Assembly: GCA_003221515.1 (NCBI GenBank)
Contig: QHSI01000130.1
Coordinates: 1 to 49,761 of the forward strand
Length of the DNA: 49,761 bases
Source: Candidatus Rokuibacteriota bacterium
GTDB lineage: Bacteria > Methylomirabilota > Methylomirabilia > Rokubacteriales > CSP1-6
Reading direction: 5' to 3'
Below, one piece after another: positions 8,589 through 16,050 of this stretch. The stretch's first letter is position 1; each line of letters begins with the position of its first letter. The notes under the pieces were generated by a model. That model saw only the letters and a list, made by a program, of their open reading frames with translations. It made no database searches and was not told the origin of the DNA. The translations under genes were made by a program, and so were the position numbers.

Positions 8589-9346
8589 GACATCTCACCG
8601 TGACGAGCTACAACATCCACCGCGGCGTGGGTCTCGACCGGCGACGCGACCTCGACCGCATCGCCGACGTCATCGCCGAGACCACACCGGACGTCGTGGG
8701 GCTCCAGGAAGTGATCCGGGAAAACGGGGTGCCGCACGCGGACCAGGCCGCGTACATCGCCTCGCGGCTCGGGATGTCGGAGATCGTCATGGGCGAGACC
8801 CGAGCGCACGGGGCGGGCACGTACGGCAACGTCGTCCTGACGAAGCTTCCCGTCCTCGGGTCGGGGCGGTGTGACCTGAGCTGCGGTCCGCGCGAGCCCC
8901 GCGGATGCCTCCGCGTCGATCTCGACATCGAGGGCGCGCCGGTCCACGTCTTCAACTGCCACTTCGGCCTGGCGCTGTCCGAGCGGCGCGCGCAGCTCGC
9001 GCTGCTCGGTGTCTTCATCCGCGACTCCGAGCGCCTCGCGGGGCCCCGGGTCCTGCTGGGCGACTTCAACGAGTGGCACCGCGGCCCGGTGACGCGCGGG
9101 CTCCGGCGGGAGTTCTCGTCGCCGATGCGCCGGCGGCGGACTCACCCCGCGATGTTCCCGTTGTTCGCGCTCGATCGGATCTACTGGGACGCCGAGCTCG
9201 AGGGCGAAGGCTTCAGCGTGCACCGGAGCCGGCTGGCCCGCGTGGCGTCCGACCACTTGCCCGTGGTCGCCCGGCTGCGCCTGCGCCACGGGCCGCCGCG
9301 CCTGACTCCCTATGTGGTCGGCGACGCCCTCCCGCCCCCGGAGTAG
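8585..9346 (+). CDS. endonuclease/exonuclease/phosphatase (EEP) family protein
   Basis: The 253-residue protein has the family motifs in order: SYNIHRGVG, VVGLQEV with the metal-binding Glu, FNCHFGL, LLGDFNEWH with the Asp-Asn catalytic pair, and ASDHLPVVARL with the terminal Asp-His pair. EEP members cleave phosphodiesters of DNA, lipids or small molecules using Mg2+. No signal peptide or membrane anchor is visible. The cardiolipin-synthase-associated YbhP group is a plausible match, but no partner is adjacent. ATG at 8585 overlaps the preceding small frame as ATGA. Confidence 0.88.
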   Translation: MRHLTVTSYNIHRGVGLDRRRDLDRIADVIAETTPDVVGLQEVIRENGVPHADQAAYIASRLGMSEIVMGETRAHGAGTYGNVVLTKLPVLGSGRCDLSCGPREPRGCLRVDLDIEGAPVHVFNCHFGLALSERRAQLALLGVFIRDSERLAGPRVLLGDFNEWHRGPVTRGLRREFSSPMRRRRTHPAMFPLFALDRIYWDAELEGEGFSVHRSRLARVASDHLPVVARLRLRHGPPRLTPYVVGDALPPPE

Positions 9347-9357
9347 GGCCGCCCGCC

Positions 9358-10581
9358 TCAGGCCCGGCCCGCCAGGTCGAGCGCGGCCAGCAGCAGCGTG
9401 GTGGCTCCGTGCTCGATGTCGTCGATCGCCGTGAACTCTTCCTCGCAGTGGCTCCGGCCGTCCCGCGACGGCACGAAGACCATCCCGGCCGGGCCGATCG
9501 CCGCCATGTACTGAGCGTCGTGGCCCGCGCCCGACCGGATGCGCCGGTAGCGCGCGCCGGACGCCTTCGCGGCGCGCTCGACGGTGTCGACGACGTCGCG
9601 ATCGAACGGCGTGTAGGGGACACGCCAGTAGTGCTCGAGCTCGTAGCGCACGCCCTCGCGAGCGCAGACGTCGCGGACGATCGGCTCCAGCATCGCCCGC
9701 GCGCGGTCGAGCGTCGCGTCGCTCGGGTCGCGTGTGTCGATCGAGAGCATCACCCGACCGGGGATCGCGTTGACGATGTTCGGCGCCACCACGAAGTTGC
9801 CGACGGTCGCGACCAGGTCGCCCCCGATCTCACGGGCGACGCGGCGGACACCACCGACCACCTCGGCGGCGGCGACGAGCGCATCGTGGCGAACGCGCAT
9901 CGGGGTCGGCCCGGCGTGGTCCTGGACGCCGTGGATCGTCAGACGCGACCACGCGATCGCGACGATGCCCTCGACCACGCCTACGGTGAGCCCCTCCTCC
10001 TCCAGGAACGGCCCCTGCTCGATGTGGAGCTCGAGGTAGGCGCGGAAGGGCCGGGCGACGCAGGGCTCGGCGCCGAGGTAGCCGATACGCTCGAGCTCGT
10101 CGACCAGGCGGATGCCGTCCTTGTCGCGGGCGTTGTAGGCGTCTTCGAGCGCGATCTTGCCGGCCATCACGCCGCTGGCGATCATCGCCGGCTGGAAGCG
10201 CGCGCCCTCCTCGTTGGTGAAGATCGCGAGCGTGATTGGACATCGAGTGTTGATGCCGCCGTCGTTCAGCGCGCGGACCACCTCCAGGGCGCACAGGACC
10301 CCGAGTTGCCCGTCGTATTTACCACCAGTCGGTACCGAGTCGATATGCGAGCCCATGATGACCGGGGGCAGCGCCGCTTCTCCGCGCCGCTGGCCGAAGA
10401 TGTTGCCCATCTGGTCGACCGTCACGGCAAGGCCGGCCTCGCGCATACGCGCCACCATCCAGTCGCGGCCCCGCTTGTCCTCGTCGCTGAGCGCCAGGCG
10501 CGTGAGCCCGCCTCGGGGTGTCTGGCCGATCCGGCCCAGCTCCTCGATCGACCGTTCCAGGCGCCCCTTGTCGATCCTCAT
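9358..10581 (-). CDS. M20-family Zn-dependent hydantoinase/carbamoylase-type amidase
   Basis: The 407-residue enzyme matches N-carbamoyl-L-amino-acid hydrolases and allantoate/ureidoglycolate amidohydrolases. The di-metal ligands are visible in GSHIDSVPTGGKYDG, TNEEGARF and LELHIEQGP, with the dimer-domain motif QDHAGPTPM and GAGHDAQYMA near the end. It hydrolyses carbamoyl-amino acids or related ureides to the acid, NH3 and CO2. ATG 10581 is preceded by AAGGAAAGGA. No hydantoinase is nearby, so the substrate is open. It is convergent with the EEP gene. Confidence 0.88.
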   Translation of the reverse strand: MRIDKGRLERSIEELGRIGQTPRGGLTRLALSDEDKRGRDWMVARMREAGLAVTVDQMGNIFGQRRGEAALPPVIMGSHIDSVPTGGKYDGQLGVLCALEVVRALNDGGINTRCPITLAIFTNEEGARFQPAMIASGVMAGKIALEDAYNARDKDGIRLVDELERIGYLGAEPCVARPFRAYLELHIEQGPFLEEEGLTVGVVEGIVAIAWSRLTIHGVQDHAGPTPMRVRHDALVAAAEVVGGVRRVAREIGGDLVATVGNFVVAPNIVNAIPGRVMLSIDTRDPSDATLDRARAMLEPIVRDVCAREGVRYELEHYWRVPYTPFDRDVVDTVERAAKASGARYRRIRSGAGHDAQYMAAIGPAGMVFVPSRDGRSHCEEEFTAIDDIEHGATTLLLAALDLAGRA

Positions 10582-10698
10582 GTCAGTCCTTTCCTTGTGA
10601 GCCCTAAATCCCTGGAGTGTCAAGGCGACGGCCGGCGCAGGACCCCGCCGATCGTCTGGCATTGTCGCGTCCAGAATAGCTGGTTTAGACTCTGGGAC

Positions 10699-11244
10699 GT
10701 GAGCGACGGCCACACACATCCGTTCCTGGCGCCCTCCACGATCCGCTTCTGCCCGCTCTGCGGCGCGCTGCTGGTACTGGAGCGAGTTCCACCCGACCAC
10801 CGAGAGCAGCAGGTGTGCTCGCGCTGCCGCTTCGTCTATTACCTGAACCCGAAGGTCGTCGCCGCGACCATCCCCGAGCAGGACGGGGCAGTGCTGCTGA
10901 CGCGGCGCTCGATCAATCCCGGGCGGGGTCTGTGGACGTTTCCCGGTGGCTTCGTCGACTTCGGGGAGGCGGTGACCGACGCGGCGGCGCGCGAGACGTT
11001 CGAGGAGACCGGGCTGAAGGTGGATCTCACCGGTCTTCTGAACGTCTACACGTATCCCGACGCGCCGGTGATCATCGTGTACCGGGCGCGGGTGGTGGGT
11101 GGCACCCTCACGACCTGTGACGAGAACGACGCGTGCGAGTGGGTCAGCGCGGGGAACATCCCGTGGGACGTGCTGGCGTTTCAGTCGACGCGCGAAGCCT
11201 TGCGGGACTGGCTGGCGGCGCGGGAGAAGCCGGCGGGGGGCTAG
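10699..11244 (+). CDS. Nudix hydrolase with N-terminal zinc ribbon
   Basis: This 181-residue protein begins with a zinc ribbon (FCPLCG and VCSRCRF) and then a Nudix domain. The Nudix box is complete, running from GGFVDFGE to RETFEETGL. This arrangement is like NADH pyrophosphatase-related or ADP-ribose/nucleoside-diphosphate hydrolases. I chose the GTG at 10699 because the conserved region begins soon after; the frame is open far upstream but without similarity. Its last 101 bases overlap the 3' end of the MaoC gene on the other strand. Confidence 0.87.
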   Translation: MSDGHTHPFLAPSTIRFCPLCGALLVLERVPPDHREQQVCSRCRFVYYLNPKVVAATIPEQDGAVLLTRRSINPGRGLWTFPGGFVDFGEAVTDAAARETFEETGLKVDLTGLLNVYTYPDAPVIIVYRARVVGGTLTTCDENDACEWVSAGNIPWDVLAFQSTREALRDWLAAREKPAGG

Positions 11245-11677
11245 AGGGCCGCGCGGCCAGGATCACCGTGGCGCGACCCGTCACGACCTTCTCGGTCTTC
11301 TGGTTCTCGGCCCACACCTCGAGCTCGACGAGGTTCACATCGTCGGTCGAGGACTTGCCCACGACGCGTCCCCGGCAGGTCACGACGTCCTTCAGCCGCA
11401 CCAGGGTCGCGAAGCGGACGCCGAGCTTGCGGACGGCTCCGGCGCCGGCCCAGTCGGTCACCGCCTGGGCCACGAACCCCATCGAGAGCATGCCGTGGGC
11501 GAAGACTCCGCCCATCCCGGCCGCTCGCGCGAACTCGTCGTCCTGGTGGATCGGGTTGAAGTCGCCGGAGGCGCCCGCGTAACGCGTGAGCTGAATCTGC
11601 TGGATCGGCCCCTTGACCAGCGGCGGCAGCTCGTCGCCCACGTTGACGTCGTCGAAGTAGACCTTGGCGTACTTCAT
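11144..11677 (-). CDS. MaoC-like dehydratase (C-terminal half type)
   Basis: This is a hot-dog-fold (R)-specific hydratase half: the catalytic hydratase-2 motif YAGASGDFNPIHQDDEFAR with Asp and His is intact, followed by GVFAHGMLSMGF. Homology ends near residue 140 (ATVILAARP). The remaining 37 residues are Pro/Ala/Ser-rich and lie antisense over the Nudix gene, so they look like accidental read-through after loss of a stop; a TAG exists in another frame at 11241. Its ATG overlaps the stop of the preceding half (TGATG), so the two probably form a heteromer. Confidence 0.85.
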   Translation of the reverse strand: MKYAKVYFDDVNVGDELPPLVKGPIQQIQLTRYAGASGDFNPIHQDDEFARAAGMGGVFAHGMLSMGFVAQAVTDWAGAGAVRKLGVRFATLVRLKDVVTCRGRVVGKSSTDDVNLVELEVWAENQKTEKVVTGRATVILAARPSSPPPASPAPPASPARLRASTETPARPTGCSPR

Positions 11678-12132
11678 CAGAGCCGCACGATCGTGATGTG
11701 ACGCATGGCGGCCACGACGTCGTTCGTGCGGTCGGTGATCGTGGTCTCGCGCACCACGAACGCCATCGGCCCGCTCCGTCCGGACTTCTCGTAGATGTCC
11801 ACGATCCGGGCGCGGCACAGATACGTCTGGCCCGGCTGCAGCGGTCGGAACAGCTCGAACTCCTGCTCGCCATGCAGGATCCGCGAGATGTCGGCGCCGA
11901 GGTCGCGCAGCATGGCGCCGGTGTCGGCCGTCTCGTCGCGAAAGGTCACCGCGAACGTCGGGGGCGCGATGAGATCGCCCCACTCGGAGGCCGCCCCCAC
12001 GCGGTCGTCGAGGTAGAACGGGTTGAGATCGCCGATCGCGCGCGCGAACTCCTTGATCTTCCCGCGCTCCACCGTGAACGGATAGGGCCCGTATTCCTTG
12101 CCGATCAGGGCCGTGTTGATGGAGGTCGGCAT
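11677..12132 (-). CDS. FAS1-like/MaoC N-terminal half dehydratase
   Basis: The 151-residue hot-dog protein matches the non-catalytic N-terminal half of split hydratases (FAS1_DH_region, HTD2 and mesaconyl-CoA hydratase-like). FARAIGDLNPFYLDD corresponds to the hydratase motif but lacks the catalytic His. It is followed by a one-base overlap with the MaoC gene carrying the active motif. Together they likely hydrate an enoyl-CoA. It starts two bases after the end of the thioesterase gene, in one operon. Confidence 0.82.
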   Translation of the reverse strand: MPTSINTALIGKEYGPYPFTVERGKIKEFARAIGDLNPFYLDDRVGAASEWGDLIAPPTFAVTFRDETADTGAMLRDLGADISRILHGEQEFELFRPLQPGQTYLCRARIVDIYEKSGRSGPMAFVVRETTITDRTNDVVAAMRHITIVRL

Positions 12133-12134
12133 CG

Positions 12135-12527
12135 TCACGTGCCCTTGCTCATGGCCCGCGCGAGGAACTTCTCCATGTCCGGCACGACGGCGCGCTCGTG
12201 CCGGCCCTCGGCGATCTTGTCCTTCTCGTCCCACGCCTCGACCGCGAAGAGATAGCGCCGGCCGTCGGTCTCCAGCAGCGTCGCCTTCGCGCGGACCTTC
12301 ATCCCGACCGGCGTGGCGGCGAGGTGTTTCATCTCGACCGAGGTGCCGACCGTGCCCGCCCCGGGCGGCAGGTGGGGCTTGAGGACCGCGCCGGCGGCGT
12401 CCTCGAGCATGCCGATGACGAACGGCGTGGCGAAGACGTGCACGCCGCGATTGCCCATCGCGTGCGCCGTCCGCTCGGCATCGACCGTGTACGCCACTTC
12501 CGCCGTCGCCCCGGGCTCGATGTTCAT
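12135..12527 (-). CDS. hot-dog thioesterase (FlK-like)
   Basis: The 130-residue protein has the fluoroacetyl-CoA thioesterase-like hot-dog signature: FATPFVIGMLEDAAGA, then GTSVEMKHLAATPVG, and a final strand KIAEGRHERAVV. The Thr, Glu and His positions needed for catalysis in FlK appear present. It probably hydrolyses a short acyl-CoA made or used by the following hydratase pair. ATG 12527 is 11 bases after the stop of the TauE-type gene. The frame is open much further upstream over that gene but without similarity. Confidence 0.78.
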   Translation of the reverse strand: MNIEPGATAEVAYTVDAERTAHAMGNRGVHVFATPFVIGMLEDAAGAVLKPHLPPGAGTVGTSVEMKHLAATPVGMKVRAKATLLETDGRRYLFAVEAWDEKDKIAEGRHERAVVPDMEKFLARAMSKGT

Positions 12528-12538
12528 GGCAAACGGTT

Positions 12539-13270
12539 TTACCGTGGAAACAGAAGGAACTGCAACCCCATCGCGGCGACCAGCACCTCGATGACGGTCA
12601 GGAAGATGCGGTCGCTCATTCGGTCGAGCAAGCGCCGGCCGAGCCACGCGCCCGCGAACATCATGCCGCCGAGGACCAGGCCGACCGCGACGGTCTCCCA
12701 CGTCATGAGCCTGTAGCGGGCCAGCGCGGCGCCGCGGGCCAGGTGCATCGCCATCGCGCAGACCGACTCCGTACCGATGTAGGCGCTGCGCCGCAAGCCG
12801 TAAGCCAGGAAGAACGGCGTGTTGATCGGGCCGGTGGTGACCACCAGAGCCGACAACAGGCCGACGACCGCGCCGAGCACGGGGAAGTGCCGCAGCCGCA
12901 TCTGGAAGACGTTCCACGCGAGGATGCGGCGCAGCGGGACCGAGAGGACGAGGAACGCGCCGACGATCCGTCCGAGCCCCTCGCTGCTCGTCCCCGCATA
13001 GACCGCCGTGCCGAGAGCGGTGGCCGGCACGGCGCCCAGCGCGAAACGGATGACCACCGCGCGATCGATCTCGCCGCGGCTCCACCAGATGCGCGAGAGA
13101 TTGCCCACGAGCATCGTCACAGTCAGTACCGGCACCGCGGCGCGCACGCCGACCACCCATGCCATGAGCGGCAGCATGACGATCCCGGCGCCGAAACCGG
13201 CGACGCCGCCGACGATCGAGGCCACCAGCGCGCCGCCGCCGAGGATCAGCCATCCGAGCGGGTCCGGCAT
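12539..13270 (-). CDS. TauE/SafE-family membrane permease
   Basis: This 243-residue integral membrane protein has about eight hydrophobic segments. It opens with GGGALVASIVGGVAGFGAGIV-like glycine-rich sequence typical of TauE/SafE anion exporters, with a second half repeat including TTGPINTPFFLAYG. The family exports sulfite, sulfoacetate or other organic anions. As first gene of a run with a thioesterase and a split hydratase, it may move an organic acid linked to that pathway. Its start is only 20 bases from the divergent MFS start. Confidence 0.83.
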   Translation of the reverse strand: MPDPLGWLILGGGALVASIVGGVAGFGAGIVMLPLMAWVVGVRAAVPVLTVTMLVGNLSRIWWSRGEIDRAVVIRFALGAVPATALGTAVYAGTSSEGLGRIVGAFLVLSVPLRRILAWNVFQMRLRHFPVLGAVVGLLSALVVTTGPINTPFFLAYGLRRSAYIGTESVCAMAMHLARGAALARYRLMTWETVAVGLVLGGMMFAGAWLGRRLLDRMSDRIFLTVIEVLVAAMGLQFLLFPR

Positions 13271-13290
13271 GTCGTGCCATCATACGCGCG

Positions 13291-14457
13291 ATGATCCACT
13301 GGCTCGCGGCGGCGGGCGCTCTGCTCGTGTCGCTCGACTCCATGATGAACATCGCGTTCCCCGCCATCGCCGCCACGTTCGCGGTGCCGCCCGAGCGGGT
13401 GCGGTGGGTCATCATCTGCTACGTCCTGACCTACGCGATCACGTCGTTCGCCGGGGGCGCCGCCGCCGACCGGATCGGGCACGTCGCGGTGTTTCGCGCC
13501 GGCCTGGCGCTGAGCGCCGTCGCGTACGTGATGGGAGGTCTGGCTGGCACCTACGAGTGGCTTCTGGTGGCGCGCGTCGTCCAGGGGTTCGCGGGCGGAT
13601 TCATCTACGGCACCGCGCCCGCGCTCGCCACAATCGGCGCGCCGAGGGGGAGCCATGGGCGGCGGCTCGGCTTCCTGAACGCGGCGATGGGGCTCGGTGC
13701 CCTCGGTCCGCTGGCCGCGGGTCTGCTGCTCGAGCGCTTCGGCTGGCGCCTGGTCTTCCACGTCCGCGTGCCGCTCGCCCTCGGCGTGCTCGCCTGGTCC
13801 ATCACCCTGGTATCCTCGGAGCCGATGGAGCGGGCGCGGCGACCCGTGACGCTCGCGGATCTCACGCGGGCCCAGGTGCTGCTGGCGAGCGCCTTGTCCT
13901 TCGTGGCGCGGGGAGCGATCTTCGCGATCTGGCTCCTGGCGCCGTTCTATCTCGTGGAGGCGCGGGGGCTCAGCCCGGCGATGGGAGGCGTGTTCTTCAT
14001 GCTGGCGCCCCTCGGCACCGCCTTCGCGGCCCCGCTCTCGGGGCGCCTGGCCGACCGCGTCGGCCCTTGGGCTCCCGCGGTTGCGGGCCTGGTGATCGAG
14101 AGTGCCGGGCTGGCGCTTCTGGGAACGGCCGATGGCGCCACGCCGCTCGGCTTGGTCGCGATCGGCCTCTTCACCGCGGGCTGGGGCGTCGGCTTTTTCG
14201 AAGTGCCGAACATGGCCGCCATCATGTCCGCGTTCTCGCCGACGCAGCAAGGCGCCGCCGGCGGCCTGTCGTTCCTGGCGCGGACGCTCGGCGTCGTCGT
14301 AGGCGTCGCGAGCCTGGCCGAGATCTTCGCGGTCCGGCGCGTCACCGTAGGGTTCCTCGGCGCGTTCGCGGAGGCGCACATGACCGCGGCGATCGCGGTC
14401 GCCGTGGCGGCGCTCCTGGCGCTCGCCGGCAGGCGCGCTATACTTCGGGGACCGTGA
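13291..14457 (+). CDS. MFS transporter
   Basis: The 388-residue protein has 12 hydrophobic segments and the MFS loop motif GGAAADRIGHVAVFRAG after helix 2. The start MIHWLAAAGALLVSLDSMMNIAFPAIA resembles drug:proton antiporters of the 12-helix group, with the helix 5 proline/glycine motif region around LGPLAAGLLLERFGWR. Substrate is unknown. The gene is divergent from TauE with a 20-base gap, and the next gene's promoter-like TATACT lies within its last codons. Confidence 0.85.
   Translation: MIHWLAAAGALLVSLDSMMNIAFPAIAATFAVPPERVRWVIICYVLTYAITSFAGGAAADRIGHVAVFRAGLALSAVAYVMGGLAGTYEWLLVARVVQGFAGGFIYGTAPALATIGAPRGSHGRRLGFLNAAMGLGALGPLAAGLLLERFGWRLVFHVRVPLALGVLAWSITLVSSEPMERARRPVTLADLTRAQVLLASALSFVARGAIFAIWLLAPFYLVEARGLSPAMGGVFFMLAPLGTAFAAPLSGRLADRVGPWAPAVAGLVIESAGLALLGTADGATPLGLVAIGLFTAGWGVGFFEVPNMAAIMSAFSPTQQGAAGGLSFLARTLGVVVGVASLAEIFAVRRVTVGFLGAFAEAHMTAAIAVAVAALLALAGRRAILRGP
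14439..14444 (+). promoter_or_regulatory. possible -10 element for the UGSC module (TATACT)
   Basis: TATACT sits 42 bases upstream of the first ATG of the two-gene UGSC operon, inside the end of the MFS gene. No good -35 match is visible. The same hexamer occurs 43 bases before the tlpA start at 21555. Confidence 0.4.
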
Positions 14458-14485
14458 ACGTTCCGCTGATCCCAAGGAGACGCTG

Positions 14486-15523
14486 ATGGCGACGGTGCTC
14501 ACGTCCAAGCGACATCAAGTTCAGGCGACCAGCGACCCCGTCGAGTTCTGTTTCCAGCAGGGCTGGACCGACGGTCTTCCGGTGGTCCCACCCACGGCGG
14601 ATCGAGTGGGCGCGATGCTCGAGGCGGCGCGCCTGGCGCCGGGCAAGCAGATCGCGTTCGTCGAGCACCGGTCGGTGGCCATCACCGCCGAGAAGGTCGC
14701 CATCAACGCGGTCATGGCCGGCTGCAAGCCCGAGTATCTGCCGGTGGTCGTGGCGGCGGTCGAGGGGATCGGTGACCCGCGCTGGAGTTATCACGGGCCG
14801 GGGACGTCGACCGGCGGCGCCGGGGTGCTCATGATCGTGAATGGACCGATCGCCCGCGAGCTCGACATCAACGCCGGCGACAACCTGTTCGGACCGGGCT
14901 GGCGGGCCAACCTCACGATCGGGCGGGCGGTCCGTCTGGTGATGCGTAACGTCTGCGGCTCCTTGCCCGGCTTGCTCGATCGCGGGACGCTCGGACATCC
15001 GGGCAAGCTCTCGTACGTGATCGCGGAGAACGAGGCGGACAGCCCGTGGACCCCACTGCACGTCGAGCGCGGGTTCCGTCCGGAGCAGAGCACCGTCACG
15101 GTGATCGCGTCCGAGGCGCCGCACCAGTTCTACAACCAGCTCTCGCCGACCGCCGAGGGCGTGCTCACCACCCTCGCCGACTCGATGCGGATCTCGGGCA
15201 CCGTCATGGGCCAGTCCACCTACGCGGTGATCCTGGCCGGCGAGCACATGCGGACGATCGCGGGCAGCGGGTGGGGCAAGAAGGAGATCCGGCAGTTCCT
15301 CTTCGACCACACCAAGAACTCGCACGCGCACCTCAAGCGCACCCAGCGGATGGCGGGCGCCATTCAGGCGGCGGACGAGACCACGATGCGTCCGCTGGTC
15401 GCGAGCCCCGACGACATCCTCGTCGTGGCCGCCGGCGGCCGCGCCGGGGCCTTCTCGGCCTTCGTCCCGGGCTGGGGCAGCGCGAAGAACTCTCAGGCAG
15501 TCACCAAGGAGGTCAAACGATGA
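14486..15523 (+). CDS. conserved protein paired with the UGSC selenoprotein, function unknown
   Basis: I do not recognise an enzymatic family for this 345-residue protein, though its opening (GWTDGLPVVPP) and NAVMAGCKPEYLPVVVAAVE look strongly conserved. It is soluble, with no signal or membrane segment. It has three cysteines, Cys22, Cys80 and Cys157, the second in AGCKPEY. AAGGAGA lies before the ATG. Its stop overlaps the start of the UGSC gene (ATGA at 15520-15523), so the two are made together and are probably partners, for example redox partner or subunit. Confidence 0.8.
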   Translation: MATVLTSKRHQVQATSDPVEFCFQQGWTDGLPVVPPTADRVGAMLEAARLAPGKQIAFVEHRSVAITAEKVAINAVMAGCKPEYLPVVVAAVEGIGDPRWSYHGPGTSTGGAGVLMIVNGPIARELDINAGDNLFGPGWRANLTIGRAVRLVMRNVCGSLPGLLDRGTLGHPGKLSYVIAENEADSPWTPLHVERGFRPEQSTVTVIASEAPHQFYNQLSPTAEGVLTTLADSMRISGTVMGQSTYAVILAGEHMRTIAGSGWGKKEIRQFLFDHTKNSHAHLKRTQRMAGAIQAADETTMRPLVASPDDILVVAAGGRAGAFSAFVPGWGSAKNSQAVTKEVKR

Positions 15524-16050
15524 CCGAGCTCCTCGATCCCACCGTGGAAGCGGCGAAGCAGCCGATCGGCTACGTCGATCGACCGCACTCGCTGGCCGGC
15601 AAGCGCGTCGGGCTCATCGAGAACACGAAGTTCAACTCCGACAAGCTCCTGTTGAGAATCGGCGAGGTCCTCAAGGCGGAGTACGGCGTGGCCGAGACGC
15701 GCATGTTCCGCAAGCACAACTCGTCGGTGCCGGCGCACGACGAGATCGTCCAGGAGGTGCGCAAGACCTGCGACGTCATCGTCGCGGGCGTCGGCGACTG
15801 AGGGTCCTGCTCGTCGGGCAGTGTGCTCGACGGAATCCTGCTGGAGAAGAACGCGGTGCCGTCCGCCTCGATCATCACCGACGTGTTCGAGAAGACCGGA
15901 CGCGCGATGGCCGAGCAATGGGGCGTGCCGACCTACAAGTTCCTGATGATGCCGCATCCGATCGCGAACCTCACGGAGGCGGAGCTCGACCGCCGCGCGA
16001 GGGAGATCGTGCCGGAGATCGTGAAGCTGCTGCTGATAGGGCAGGCGTAG
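15520..16050 (+). CDS. UGSC-family selenoprotein (UGA at codon 94 read as selenocysteine)
   Basis: The reading frame from ATG 15520 meets an in-frame TGA at 15799-15801 and continues to TAG at 16048-16050, giving 176 residues. The sequence before it ends VIVAGVGD and the sequence after reads GSCSSGSVLDGI, so the product contains U-G-S-C, the motif that names this known selenoprotein family (first described from marine metagenomes). Homologs with Cys at this position also occur. A SECIS-like hairpin follows the TGA. A strong AAGGAGG (15505-15511) precedes the start. The fold looks alpha/beta; U/C94 and Cys97 form a CxxC-like redox pair. The reaction is unknown. Confidence 0.88.
15811..15833 (+). 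promoter_or_regulatory. bacterial SECIS-type hairpin for the UGSC gene
   Basis: TCGTCGGGCA (15811-15820) pairs with TGCTCGACGG (15824-15833) in ten consecutive pairs, two of them G-U, around the loop GTG. The loop begins with G and lies 19 bases after the UGA. This fits the published bacterial SECIS rules: apical loop 16-37 bases from UGA, with a G in the first two loop bases. Confidence 0.75.

Noticed and set aside
15807-15821. Shorter alternative hairpin CTGCTC/GGGCAG after the UGSC UGA
   Set aside because: Its loop is only 11 bases from the UGA and the stem is shorter; the 15811-15833 hairpin fits SECIS rules better.
15918-16046. ATG 15918 as start of the YheT-like gene
   Set aside because: It would add 43 residues of off-frame UGSC sequence with no family similarity and overlap that gene by 133 bases.
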